Positions 41,028-49,279 of a stretch of DNA of 64,000 nt are shown in pieces. Where the stretch lies: NCBI GenBank assembly GCA_934183325.1, contig CAKPSH010000004.1, positions 1-64,000 on the forward strand. Direction: 5' to 3'. The first letter of the stretch is position 1. Each line of letters starts with the position of its first letter. The DNA comes from an uncultured Clostridia bacterium (GTDB lineage: Bacteria; Bacillota; Clostridia; TANB77; CAG-508). Below the pieces are notes generated by a model, which saw nothing but the letters and a program-made list of their open reading frames with translations, was not told the DNA's origin and ran no database searches. The translations under genes were made by a program, and so were the position numbers.

Positions 41028-41948
41028 ATGGAAAATGCAGCAGAAGCTTTTAAATTGATATTAGGTGTAACTATATTTGGTTTAGCTTTAACTGTATTAT
41101 TCCGTATGACATCTCTTGCACGTGATACAGCTGATCAAGTATTTGAAACAATAGATACTACTATTTACCAAGTCGCTGAAGAACCAGAAAATGGTGCAAA
41201 TAAAGTTGTAAGTATTGAAGAAATAATACCTAGTTTGTATAGATATGTACAAGAGGGATATGCTGTAACTATAATTGATGCACAAGGAAGTAATGTTATA
41301 GGACCAGATAATATTGTTGCTATGTTTGATTCTGCAATAGAGGGATATGTAGCAACATGTAAATGGTCTGCTAATCAATATAGTGGTTCATCTTTAAATG
41401 AAAGAGAAAATAGTAACAAACGAAAAGTAGTTATTGAAAAATATATAAACAATAATATTTTGAATAGTGATATTTTAAAAGGGTATCCAACACAAAAAAT
41501 TAATGAAGGGTCAGAATCTGCAGATGCAGATTTTACAGCACATTTAAGTTTAAATTCATTAATAGGAAGAATTTATAAGAATGTTGATAAAGATGGAAAT
41601 GATAATACGCAACAACCTGTATATACAGACTGGCAAAGTGGAAATAGAGACAGAGATAGTTATATAACTCAAAGAGTAAATTGCGATGTATATGGAGGGT
41701 ATGGAAAAAATAAATACACTTTATTTAATAGTAGATATTCCGGAGGAGAAAATGAAACAAATGCTATAATGGGAGGACATAAAGCAGTATGTGGAGGAGC
41801 AGGTCTTCTTGCAACATATAAAAATAATACTTTTACAGAATATATAAAAGTAATTGATCAGAATAAATATATTGAGGACTCTGATTTGCTAAAATATGGA
41901 ACTATAAGGTATGCTAAAAAAAGAGAAATTATTTATGTAAAAAATTAA
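41028..41948 (+). CDS. Pilin-like membrane protein, MENA family (4), with large exposed domain
   Basis: 306 residues, beginning MENAAEAFKLILGVTIFGLALTVLF and then a long extracytoplasmic domain rich in Tyr, Asn and Gly. GGENETNAIMGGHKAVCGGAGLLA near residue 245-270 contains a single Cys and a glycine-rich loop. The head lacks the LLIAG version found in its paralogues. AGGAGGTG precedes the ATG. The large domain suggests a minor or tip pilin, but this is inferred from size and order only. Confidence 0.65.
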   Translation: MENAAEAFKLILGVTIFGLALTVLFRMTSLARDTADQVFETIDTTIYQVAEEPENGANKVVSIEEIIPSLYRYVQEGYAVTIIDAQGSNVIGPDNIVAMFDSAIEGYVATCKWSANQYSGSSLNERENSNKRKVVIEKYINNNILNSDILKGYPTQKINEGSESADADFTAHLSLNSLIGRIYKNVDKDGNDNTQQPVYTDWQSGNRDRDSYITQRVNCDVYGGYGKNKYTLFNSRYSGGENETNAIMGGHKAVCGGAGLLATYKNNTFTEYIKVIDQNKYIEDSDLLKYGTIRYAKKREIIYVKN

Positions 41949-41969
41949 AAAAGAAAGGATGTAATTTTA

Positions 41970-42494
41970 ATGGGAGATTCTTTAGTAACAATAGTAACTA
42001 TAGGTTTAGCTGCAATTTTACTATTTATTTTTCCAATGATGACTTTAGCTGATAGAACAGATGATATTTCGCAAATTACTGTTCAATCTGCGACTGCAGA
42101 GTTTGTAGATGAAGTTAGACAAACTGGAAAATTAACAGATGACAATTATGCAAAATATATACAAAAGATAGAATCTACAGGAAACAAATTTGATGTTGAA
42201 TTAAAGTTACAACGTTTAGATGAAAATCCAGCCAAGAAAACAGGAACAGGAAGTACAACAATAGGAGAAAATACATATTATACAGTCTATACTACACAAA
42301 TTGAAAAAGAATTAGAAGATAGTAATTCAAAAACTGTGTATTTAAAACAAGGAGATATATTTAGTGCATCTGCAGTAAATATAAATGAAACTCTTGCTGG
42401 AGCATTAAAAGGTTTTTTATATAAAATTACAGGAAATAGCTCTTTTACAATAAATGCTGAAAATGCAGGAATTGTTTTAGTAGATGGTCAATAA
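41970..42494 (+). CDS. Pilin-like protein, paralogue of the N-terminus of the 1297-4329 protein
   Basis: 174 residues. The N-terminal helix is MGDSLVTIVTIGLAAILLFIFPMM. Residues 1-170 align with the first ~170 of the 1010-residue InlB-repeat protein: ATAEFVDEVRQTGKLT against AINEFVDSTRKTGKVT, and RLDENPAKK against NIDENPSKK. The latter is therefore probably a repeat-extended form assembled by the same machine. AAGAAAGGATG precedes the ATG. It is the last gene of the operon before a strong terminator. Confidence 0.7.
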   Translation: MGDSLVTIVTIGLAAILLFIFPMMTLADRTDDISQITVQSATAEFVDEVRQTGKLTDDNYAKYIQKIESTGNKFDVELKLQRLDENPAKKTGTGSTTIGENTYYTVYTTQIEKELEDSNSKTVYLKQGDIFSASAVNINETLAGALKGFLYKITGNSSFTINAENAGIVLVDGQ

Positions 42495-42547
42495 ATGAAT
42501 TTAAGAAAATGTGAAAAAATTGCATTTTCTTAAATTCATTTTTTTAT
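42494..42547 (+). terminator. Terminator of the Tad/pilus-like operon
   Basis: A perfect 18-bp stem (core GAATTTAAGAAAATG), 11-nt loop and TTTTTTT. It begins within the stop codon. Confidence 0.93.
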
Positions 42548-42606
42548 ATTACTATATGCGTTTAATATATGAAAAAAGGGAAATTATATAAAAGAGGTAC
42601 AAATTT

Positions 42607-43836
42607 ATGAGAATGAAAAAAATAATCTCTTTTATATTGATTCCTTTTTTAATTGTTAGTTTAATATATATATCAGACATCGAAAACATACCAAATTCTT
42701 TTATAGTATTTAATAATGAAGAACTGAATATTAAAACTTTGTTTGGAATGAAAATCGAAAATTCAAAAATATATAGTAAAAGTAATACATTACAAACTGT
42801 AATGAAAAACATTGAAGATGATAATTCAGTAAAGAAAATTAAGTTAAAATTGTTTGGAGTTACTGTAAAAGAAATTTCAGTAAATACAATGGAAGAACCA
42901 GAAGTTGTAGTATTAGGAAATGTTATTGGTATGAAATTATATACAAAAGGAGTCTTAGTTGTTGGAATGTCTGAGATATATGGACAAGATAGTGTATCAT
43001 ATAAGCCATATGAAAATACAGGAATTCAAGAAGGAGATACAATAATTGAAGTAAATAATAATGCAATATGTTCTACAGATGAACTCATTAATTGTATAAA
43101 TGAGTCAAAAGGAAAAACAATAAAATTAACTTATGTTCATAACGAAGAAAAAAAGGAAGTAAGTATAACACCGGTTGAAACAGACATTAATTCATACAAA
43201 ATAGGATTATGGGTAAGAGATACAGCAGCAGGAGTAGGAACAGCAACATTTTATGATAAAACATCAAATAAAATAGCTGCATTAGGTCATGGAATATTAG
43301 ATGCAGATACAGAAGAATTAATAGATGTATCAACAGGAGAACTAACAACTGTAGATATAGTATCAGTTATAAAAGGAGAAAGTGGAAATGCAGGAAAAAT
43401 ACAAGGAGTTATTGAAAAACAAACAGAGATTGGAAAAATAATAAAAAATACATCATTTGGCGTTTTTGCAAGAACAACTAATTATTCTATAATTGATTAT
43501 AAAAAAACAATGAAAATAGCTTTAAGAAATGAAATAAAAATAGGAGAAGCCACATTATTATGTTCTTTAGATTCTAACGAAATAAAAGAATATAAAGTAC
43601 AAATTGAAAAATTATATGTGGACAATAATGTGAATAACAAAAGTATGTTAATAAAAATAAATGATAAGGAGTTAATTGATAAAACAGGAGGAATAATACA
43701 GGGAATGAGTGGAAGCCCGATAATTCAAAATAATAAATTAATTGGAGCATTAACACATGTGCTAGTTCAAGAACCAACAAAAGGCTATGCAATATTTGCA
43801 GATTTAATGGTAAAACAAATGAGAGAAGTAGAATAA
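42607..43836 (+). CDS. spoIVB: SpoIVB serine peptidase
   Basis: A 409-residue S55 family protease, made in the forespore and secreted into the intermembrane space, where it triggers pro-sigma-K processing by cleaving SpoIVFA. One N-terminal hydrophobic segment (~4-22) is followed by a PDZ domain (~105-195; TGIQEGDTIIEVNNNAI) and a catalytic domain with IAALGHGIL (His) and GIIQGMSGSPIIQNNKLIGALTHV (Ser in MSGSP). The partner BofA is encoded at 12.4 kb. AAAAGAGG lies 9-10 nt before the ATG. It has no CGG codon. Confidence 0.95.
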   Translation: MRMKKIISFILIPFLIVSLIYISDIENIPNSFIVFNNEELNIKTLFGMKIENSKIYSKSNTLQTVMKNIEDDNSVKKIKLKLFGVTVKEISVNTMEEPEVVVLGNVIGMKLYTKGVLVVGMSEIYGQDSVSYKPYENTGIQEGDTIIEVNNNAICSTDELINCINESKGKTIKLTYVHNEEKKEVSITPVETDINSYKIGLWVRDTAAGVGTATFYDKTSNKIAALGHGILDADTEELIDVSTGELTTVDIVSVIKGESGNAGKIQGVIEKQTEIGKIIKNTSFGVFARTTNYSIIDYKKTMKIALRNEIKIGEATLLCSLDSNEIKEYKVQIEKLYVDNNVNNKSMLIKINDKELIDKTGGIIQGMSGSPIIQNNKLIGALTHVLVQEPTKGYAIFADLMVKQMREVE

Positions 43837-43895
43837 AGAATGTAATTTTAAAAAAAATTAAATATATAATAAAAATTATGGCTATAATTGTTTTG

Positions 43896-43939
43896 AAAAA
43901 AAGATTTTTAAGTACGATAAGTACAGAAAAATCTTTTTT
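43896..43939. terminator. Bidirectional terminator between spoIVB and murC
   Basis: An A-rich/T-rich stem (AAAAAAAGATTTTT against its complement) with an inner GTAC/GTAC pairing lies between the convergent spoIVB and murC genes. Confidence 0.75.
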
Positions 43940-43944
43940 ATATT

Positions 43945-45327
43945 CTATTTTGTAAGTAAACTTCCAATTTGAGTAACAGTTCCAGCTCCAACAGTTAATA
44001 CTATATCTTTTGAAGAAACATTATCTTTTAGATATGAAACAATATCATTAAAATCTTTTATGTATGTCACATTTCCACCTAAACTTTTAATTTTATCAGC
44101 CAAATCTTTAGAAGATACACCATATATATCTTTTTCTCTAGCTGCATAAATATCTGTGATTATTATATGATCAAAATTTAACAAAACATTAGCAAAATCA
44201 TTTAATAAATTTTTAGTTCTACTATATGTATGAGGTTGAAAAACAACCCAAGATTCATTATACTTCATATTTTTTAATCCCATAGCTGTAGCTTTAATTT
44301 CAGTAGGGTGATGAGCATAATCATCAAAAACAGAAACATCATTATTAAAATTACCTTTATATTCCATTCTTCTATTAGCACCTGTAAAGGAATGAAGTGC
44401 ATCACAAATAATATCAGAACTAATACCATAATAAGAACACATTGCAATACAAGCAAGTGCATTTAAAATATTATGAGTTCCACGAACAGAAAGATGTATA
44501 TGAGCATAAAAATTATTATTATTATACACGTCAAATTCAGGAAAACCATTATCATCAAAATTTATATTTTTTGCAATAAAATTAGAAGATAGATTATTAA
44601 TACCATATGTAATAACTTTTGCTTTTGAGGATTTTGAGATTTCTAAACAACGAGAATCATCAGCATTTGTAACTAATAAACCGTCACCAGGTAATAATTT
44701 AACATATTTTTCAAAAGCTTTTTGTATATTATCAATATTCTTAAAATAATCTAAATGGTCATTATCAATATTTAAAACAATAGCTGATTTAGGGAAGAAG
44801 TGTAAAAAGCTTTCTACATATTCACAAGCTTCTAAGATGAAATAATCGCTATTACCAACAACATAATTTCCAGAGATATCACGAAGATAAGCTCCTACTT
44901 GTATACTAGGATGTAAATTGGCTTTTAAAAAACATAAGGAAATCATAGAAGTTGTCGTTGTTTTTCCATGAGTACCAGAAATTGTAATAGTTTCGGCAAA
45001 GCATTTTGTTAATAGACCTAAGAATACAGCTCTTTCCATAGTAGGAATATTTAAAGAATGAGCCATAACTAATTCTGGATCATCCTTAGCAATAGCTGCA
45101 GTATATACAACTAGATCATAGTCTTTTATTTTTTCAGGATAATGTCCAATATAAACTGGAATTTGACTATCGACTAATGAATGAATAGAACTAGAATCAG
45201 AGGTATCACTACCAGCTACATTATAACCAAAGTGTTTTAAAGTATGAGCAATACCACTCATACTAACTCCACCAATTCCTATAAAATATATATTTTTATA
45301 TGTAATTACATTATTAATATTTTTCAC
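43945..45327 (-). CDS. murC: UDP-N-acetylmuramate--L-alanine ligase
   Basis: A 460-residue cytoplasmic Mur ligase adding L-Ala to UDP-MurNAc. Elements in order: the Rossmann N-domain NIYFIGIGGVSMSGIAHTL with SDTSDSS, the ATP-binding P-loop ISGTHGKTTTTSM (~residue 115), YFILEACEYVESF, NIDNDHLDYF, and C-domain GANRRMEYKG, YAHHPTEIKA, QPHTYSRTKNLL and DIYAAREK. The longest frame begins with TTG at 45390, but GTG 45327 (residues VKNINNVITYKN) gives a start closer to other MurC proteins; that choice is moderately certain. Confidence 0.93.
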   Translation of the reverse strand: MKNINNVITYKNIYFIGIGGVSMSGIAHTLKHFGYNVAGSDTSDSSSIHSLVDSQIPVYIGHYPEKIKDYDLVVYTAAIAKDDPELVMAHSLNIPTMERAVFLGLLTKCFAETITISGTHGKTTTTSMISLCFLKANLHPSIQVGAYLRDISGNYVVGNSDYFILEACEYVESFLHFFPKSAIVLNIDNDHLDYFKNIDNIQKAFEKYVKLLPGDGLLVTNADDSRCLEISKSSKAKVITYGINNLSSNFIAKNINFDDNGFPEFDVYNNNNFYAHIHLSVRGTHNILNALACIAMCSYYGISSDIICDALHSFTGANRRMEYKGNFNNDVSVFDDYAHHPTEIKATAMGLKNMKYNESWVVFQPHTYSRTKNLLNDFANVLLNFDHIIITDIYAAREKDIYGVSSKDLADKIKSLGGNVTYIKDFNDIVSYLKDNVSSKDIVLTVGAGTVTQIGSLLTK

Positions 45328-45411
45328 AATAAATCCACGCTTTCTTTTTAAAATCAAAACAATTATATACTCTTTTATATGATTTTTCAATACAATATGT
45401 GAAAATTAGAG

Positions 45412-45649
45412 TACTATATTAAAGATTAAAATCATCTAGAATATTTTATAAGAGCCAGATTATTTATATATAATATTTAAAGCTTTCCGTTCTTCAAGGC
45501 GTTTAATATACTGATAATTCCTATATTAGATACACACTCTGCCCAATATAATTTAGCAAATTGGTCAAGGTCGAACTCAGTTTTAAATATTATATATAAA
45601 TTCTGGCTTAGCCTAAACACAACAGATGATTTTAATCTTTAATATAGTA
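45412..45649. ncRNA. Candidate structured RNA, 6S-like rod closed by a 25-bp perfect stem
   Basis: The ends 45412-45436 and 45625-45649 are perfect 25-nt reverse complements. Inside, after unpaired stretches of 17-18 nt on each side, GCCAGA (45454) pairs with TCTGGC (45602), and 45463-45480 pairs perfectly over 18 bp with 45583-45600. The apical 102 nt can form alternative AATATA/TATATT helices. A long rod with a symmetric internal bubble resembles 6S RNA, though 238 nt is long and I cannot confirm consensus motifs. The strand is unclear: a TATTAT at 45655-45660 would suit minus-strand initiation at the stem edge. A palindromic mobile element is the alternative. Confidence 0.5.
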
Positions 45650-45707
45650 TATAGATAATACGGTAGGAGAAAATAAGATGAACTTTTCAAAATTTTGTAA
45701 AAAATAA

Positions 45708-45736
45708 GAAGGAAAAAAAAGGGTTTTGACGAATAA
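45708..45736 (+). promoter_or_regulatory. Sigma-H promoter of spoVG
   Basis: GAAGGAAAA (45708-45716), 11-bp spacer, GACGAATAA (45728-45736): a full match to the B. subtilis sigma-H consensus RnAGGAWWW-N11-12-RnnGAATWW. spoVG is a classical sigma-H target. Confidence 0.8.
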
Positions 45737-45795
45737 TATTATTGTACATAGTAAATATGTACAAACATTATAACATTGTAAGGCGGTGAACAAAC

Positions 45796-46074
45796 ATGCA
45801 AATAACAGACGTACGTTTAAGAAAAGTTAATTCAGAGAACAGAATGAAAGCTGTTGCTTCTGTAACATTTGATAACGAATTCGTAATTCACGATATCAAA
45901 GTTATCGAAAGTCAAAATGGATTATTCATAGCTATGCCAAGCAGAAAAACTCCAAACGGAGATTTCAAAGATATAGCTCATCCAATCAACCCAGAAACAA
46001 GGGAAAAAATCCAAAACAAAATACTTGAAGCTTATGAAGAAGCTTCAGACGCTCCTACTACAGAAGCTGAATAA
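45796..46074 (+). CDS. spoVG: SpoVG RNA-binding regulator
   Basis: A 92-residue SpoVG protein, a small site-specific nucleic-acid-binding regulator that affects septation, virulence and sporulation genes in several Bacillota. It matches along its length: MQITDVRLRKVNSENRMKAVASVTFD, VIHDIKVIES, GLFIAMPSRKTPNGDFKDIAHPINPETREKIQ. A run of basic residues binds nucleic acid. AAGGCGGTG lies 6-7 nt before the ATG. Codon use is less A-rich than its neighbours, as in highly expressed genes. A sigma-H promoter precedes it and a terminator follows. Confidence 0.96.
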   Translation: MQITDVRLRKVNSENRMKAVASVTFDNEFVIHDIKVIESQNGLFIAMPSRKTPNGDFKDIAHPINPETREKIQNKILEAYEEASDAPTTEAE

Positions 46075-46079
46075 TAAAT

Positions 46080-46106
46080 AAAAGACCATTAATTTGGTCT
46101 TTTTTT
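46080..46106 (+). terminator. spoVG terminator
   Basis: AAAGACC / GGTCTTT with an 8-nt loop and a T-run, 6 nt after the stop. Confidence 0.85.
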
Positions 46107-46222
46107 ATATTCTTAGGAAAGTCATCTATGAAATAGTGAGTTTCCTTAGAAGATAATTATGGAAGAATTAAATTTTCTTATGTGCCTTTGGCACTTAGAA
46201 AATGTTATTTTTTTTTTATATT
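46107..46222 (+). ncRNA. Two hairpins plus a T10 run, possible small RNA
   Basis: A gene-less stretch beyond the spoVG terminator. TTCTTAGGAAA pairs imperfectly with TTTCCTTAGAA (46109-46152). A second stem has GTGCC/GGCAC with flanking TTTTC/GAAAA (46168-46204) and is followed by GTTATTTTTTTTTT. The second is a terminator by form although no gene precedes it, which suggests a short transcript or read-through of spoVG mRNA. Confidence 0.35.
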
Positions 46223-46327
46223 CAAAAAAATTGTATGTTTTATTATATCTATTTCTTATATATCAGTATAAATAATTGAAGAAAATGCAATATTAAATAT
46301 AAACTAAGTTTAAGAAAGAGGTTTAAT

Positions 46328-46447
46328 ATGGAATTTAGTGAAGATAAAGTAATTAATGGAGAATTTATACCTTCATATTTTGCATGGCTAACTTTGGAAA
46401 AGCAAAAGGAAGTAGCAGATAAACTTTCAAATATGACAAATAAATAA
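46328..46447 (+). CDS. 39-residue small protein, independent unit
   Basis: ATG 46328 after AAGAAAGAGG; stop at 46445-46447. The peptide MEFSEDKVINGEFIPSYFAW continues LTLEKQKEVADKLSNMTNK: no signal peptide, amphipathic C-terminal helix. I do not recognise it. A clear terminator 12 nt downstream and normal codon use support a real gene rather than a random frame. Confidence 0.5.
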   Translation: MEFSEDKVINGEFIPSYFAWLTLEKQKEVADKLSNMTNK

Positions 46448-46458
46448 ATCAATAATTA

Positions 46459-46494
46459 AGAGGTAAAATTTATAAGGATTTTATCTCTTTTTTG
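46459..46494 (+). terminator. Terminator after the 39-residue ORF
   Basis: AGAGGTAAAAT pairs with ATTTTATCTCT (one G-T pair), followed by TTTTTT. Confidence 0.75.
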
Positions 46495-46686
46495 ATTGCA
46501 TAAATTATTATTATTAAGAATATTTTATATTTTATAATTTAAGAAAAATATATAACAAAATTCGAGTAATTATTATTGAAATGAACAAAAAATAGTATAG
46601 AGAATTATAATTTTTAAGAAATATATTGAAAAAGATATAAATAAAACAGTGAAAAAAATTAATGTTGTCAATTTTATTATTACTAT

Positions 46687-46733
46687 TAGAACCTTTGTCT
46701 AACACATAGAACCTTTGTCGAACATATTGAACT
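46687..46733 (+). promoter_or_regulatory. Tandem 20-bp repeats with Spo0A-box-like cores before clpC
   Basis: TAGAACCTTTGTCTAACACA (46687-46706) is directly followed by a copy with two changes (46707-46726, core TTTGTCGAACATA) and a partial third (TTGAACTT). The second copy contains TGTCGAA, an exact Spo0A box; the first has TGTCTAA. They lie 58-97 nt before clpC. The heptad arrangement of CtsR operators is not present. The remaining ~190 nt upstream (46495-46686) hold nothing I can identify. Confidence 0.6.
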
Positions 46734-46783
46734 TAAAAAAATATATGATTATAATTTGAACAAAAAACAAAGGAGATAAAATT

Positions 46784-49225
46784 ATGTTAGATTATAAATT
46801 TACAAAAAGTGCAAATAAAGCAATAGAAATGGCTAGTGAAATAGCTGTAAAATTTGGACATAATTATGTAGGAACAGAACATTTATTATATGGATTGGCT
46901 AGTGAAAATACAGGTGTAGCATTTAAAGTATTAGAAAGACAAAATATTACACCTGATGATATTTTAGATGATATAGAAGAATTAATTGGAAAGAATGATG
47001 AAGGAGTTGATAAAACATTAGGATTTACACCAAGATGTAAAAAAGCTTTTGAAAATGCATATAGAGAAGCAAAGAAAATTAGTTCAGATTTTGTAGGAAC
47101 TGAACATATACTAGTTGGCATTGTTAAAGAAACGGATAGTATAGCCGTTAGAATTTTAAATGATTTAGGTATAGATATACAGAAAATGTATAATGAAATA
47201 GTTAAGATATTAGATGAACAAAACTTTAGTGATGAAGATTTTATGAAAAGTATAAACATAAAGAATAAAGGAAGTTATGGAATGACGAATACATTAAATC
47301 AATATAGTGTTGATTTAACAATAGAAGCTCAAAAGGGAAAGTTAGATAGTATTATTGGAAGAAATAAAGAAATAGAAAGGGTCATACAAATATTAACTAG
47401 AAGAACAAAAAATAATCCTTGTTTAATTGGAGAGCCAGGAGTAGGAAAAACAGCAATAGTTGAAGGATTAGCAGAAAAAATAGTAGAAGATGATGTGCCA
47501 GAAATGTTAAGAAATAAAAGAGTAGTATCATTAGATATTTCTAGTATGGTAGCAGGAGCAAAATATAGAGGAGATTTTGAAGAAAGAATAAAAAAAGCAC
47601 TTAATGAAGTTAGAAAAGCAAAAGATATTATTTTATTTATAGATGAAATACACACAATAGTAGGAGCAGGAGCAGCAGAAGGAGCAATAGATGCAGCTAA
47701 TATTTTAAAACCATTATTATCAAGAGGAAAAATACAACTAGTAGGAGCAACGACAATAAATGAATATAGAAAATATATAGAAAAAGATGCTGCATTAGAA
47801 CGTAGATTTAGTTCAGTATTAGTTGAAGAACCAAGTATTAGTGATACAGTAATGATTTTAAGTGGAATAAGAGATAAATATGAATTACATCATAATGTAA
47901 AAATAAATGATTCAGCCTTAGAAGAGGCGGTAATTTTATCATCAAGATATATAAATGATAGATTTTTACCAGATAAAGCAATAGATATATTAGATGAAGC
48001 AGCATCAACAGCAAAGATGAAAAAATATAAACTGCCTGAAAAGATAAGAGAAATGGAAGAAGAAATGCTTGAAACGAAAAGAGCAAAAGAGGAGGCAATT
48101 AAGACACAGAATTTTGAAGATGCAGCAATATTAAGGGATAAAGAGGAAAAACAAAAAGCAAAAATGAATGATGAAAAAGAAAAATGGTCTGAAAAAAATG
48201 GAAGTGAAAGAATCGAAATTACAAAAGAAGATATAGCAAATATAATATCAAGCTGGACTAATATCCCTGTAAAGAAAATAAATGAAGATGAAAATGAAAA
48301 ATTGAAAAATTTAGAAAAATCATTACATCAAAGAGTAATAGGACAAGAAGAAGCAATTAGTGCTTTAGCAAAAGCAATCAGAAGAGGAAGAGTTGGCTTA
48401 AAAGATCCTAATAGACCGATAGGTTCTTTTTTATTCTTAGGACCTACTGGAGTTGGAAAAACAGAGACAGCAAAGGCTTTAGCAACAGAATTATTTGGTA
48501 ATGAAAATGCAATGATTAGGTTAGATATGTCAGAATTTATGGAAGCACATTCAGTAGCCAAATTAATAGGTGCTCCTCCAGGATATGTGGGTTTTGACGA
48601 AGGAGGACAATTAACTGAAAAAGTAAGAAGAAAACCATATTCTGTTATTTTATTTGATGAAATAGAGAAAGCACATATAGATGTAATGAATATATTATTA
48701 CAAGTATTAGAAGATGGAAGACTTACAGATTCAACAGGGAGAACCATTGATTTTAAAAATACGGTAATAATATTAACCTCCAATATAGGAGCTTCAAAAA
48801 TAAATAAAAAGAATACTTTAGGATTTACCGAAAAAGTTAATGATGAAAAACAAAGAGAATATGAAGATATAAAAAATGAAGTTATGGAAGAAGTAAAAAA
48901 AGAGCTAAAGCCAGAGTTTATAAATCGTATAGATGAAATAGTGGTATTTCATAAATTAAATGATGAAGAGATAGATAAAATAATAGAACTATTATTAGTA
49001 CAAGTGGAAAAAAGATTGTTAGATAATGGATATAATATAAAAATTGATAGGAGCGTAATAGAAGAAATAAAAAAGAAAGGATATGACAAAAATTATGGAG
49101 CACGTCCATTAAGAAGAAGTATTCAAACATTAGTTGAAGATAAGATAGCAGAAGAAATTTTAGAAGGAAAATTGAAAAATAATCAAAAGTTTTCACTAGA
49201 AAGCAAAAAAGTATTTACAAAGTAA
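46784..49225 (+). CDS. clpC: ATP-dependent Clp protease ATP-binding subunit ClpC
   Basis: An 813-residue Hsp100 unfoldase. The double Clp-N domain (~1-145) has the TEHLLYGL and TEHILVGI repeats. AAA1 has Walker A IGEPGVGKTAIVEG and Walker B LFIDEIHTIVGAG. A middle domain with UVR-like motif (FEDAAILRDKEEKQ) distinguishes ClpC from ClpA and ClpB. AAA2 has GPTGVGKTETAKALA and arginine-finger region NRIDEIVVF. The usual ctsR-mcsA-mcsB genes upstream are absent here; clpC-radA-disA remains. AAAGGAG is 9 nt before the ATG. Tandem Spo0A-like sites upstream suggest sporulation-linked control. Confidence 0.95.
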   Translation: MLDYKFTKSANKAIEMASEIAVKFGHNYVGTEHLLYGLASENTGVAFKVLERQNITPDDILDDIEELIGKNDEGVDKTLGFTPRCKKAFENAYREAKKISSDFVGTEHILVGIVKETDSIAVRILNDLGIDIQKMYNEIVKILDEQNFSDEDFMKSINIKNKGSYGMTNTLNQYSVDLTIEAQKGKLDSIIGRNKEIERVIQILTRRTKNNPCLIGEPGVGKTAIVEGLAEKIVEDDVPEMLRNKRVVSLDISSMVAGAKYRGDFEERIKKALNEVRKAKDIILFIDEIHTIVGAGAAEGAIDAANILKPLLSRGKIQLVGATTINEYRKYIEKDAALERRFSSVLVEEPSISDTVMILSGIRDKYELHHNVKINDSALEEAVILSSRYINDRFLPDKAIDILDEAASTAKMKKYKLPEKIREMEEEMLETKRAKEEAIKTQNFEDAAILRDKEEKQKAKMNDEKEKWSEKNGSERIEITKEDIANIISSWTNIPVKKINEDENEKLKNLEKSLHQRVIGQEEAISALAKAIRRGRVGLKDPNRPIGSFLFLGPTGVGKTETAKALATELFGNENAMIRLDMSEFMEAHSVAKLIGAPPGYVGFDEGGQLTEKVRRKPYSVILFDEIEKAHIDVMNILLQVLEDGRLTDSTGRTIDFKNTVIILTSNIGASKINKKNTLGFTEKVNDEKQREYEDIKNEVMEEVKKELKPEFINRIDEIVVFHKLNDEEIDKIIELLLVQVEKRLLDNGYNIKIDRSVIEEIKKKGYDKNYGARPLRRSIQTLVEDKIAEEILEGKLKNNQKFSLESKKVFTK

Positions 49226-49279
49226 AAAAATATATAATATAATATGGAATATATTGAAAACAAGAAGGAATGAGAAAAA

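Noticed and set aside
45412..45649. Rho-independent terminator pair or T-box for murC or spoVG
   Set aside because: There is no T-run at either end, the stem is too long, and no T-box or known riboswitch motif is visible.
46687..46733. CtsR operator
   Set aside because: CtsR sites are direct heptads (GGTCAAA) about 10 bp apart; here the period is 20 bp and the core is TTTGTC(T/G)AAC.
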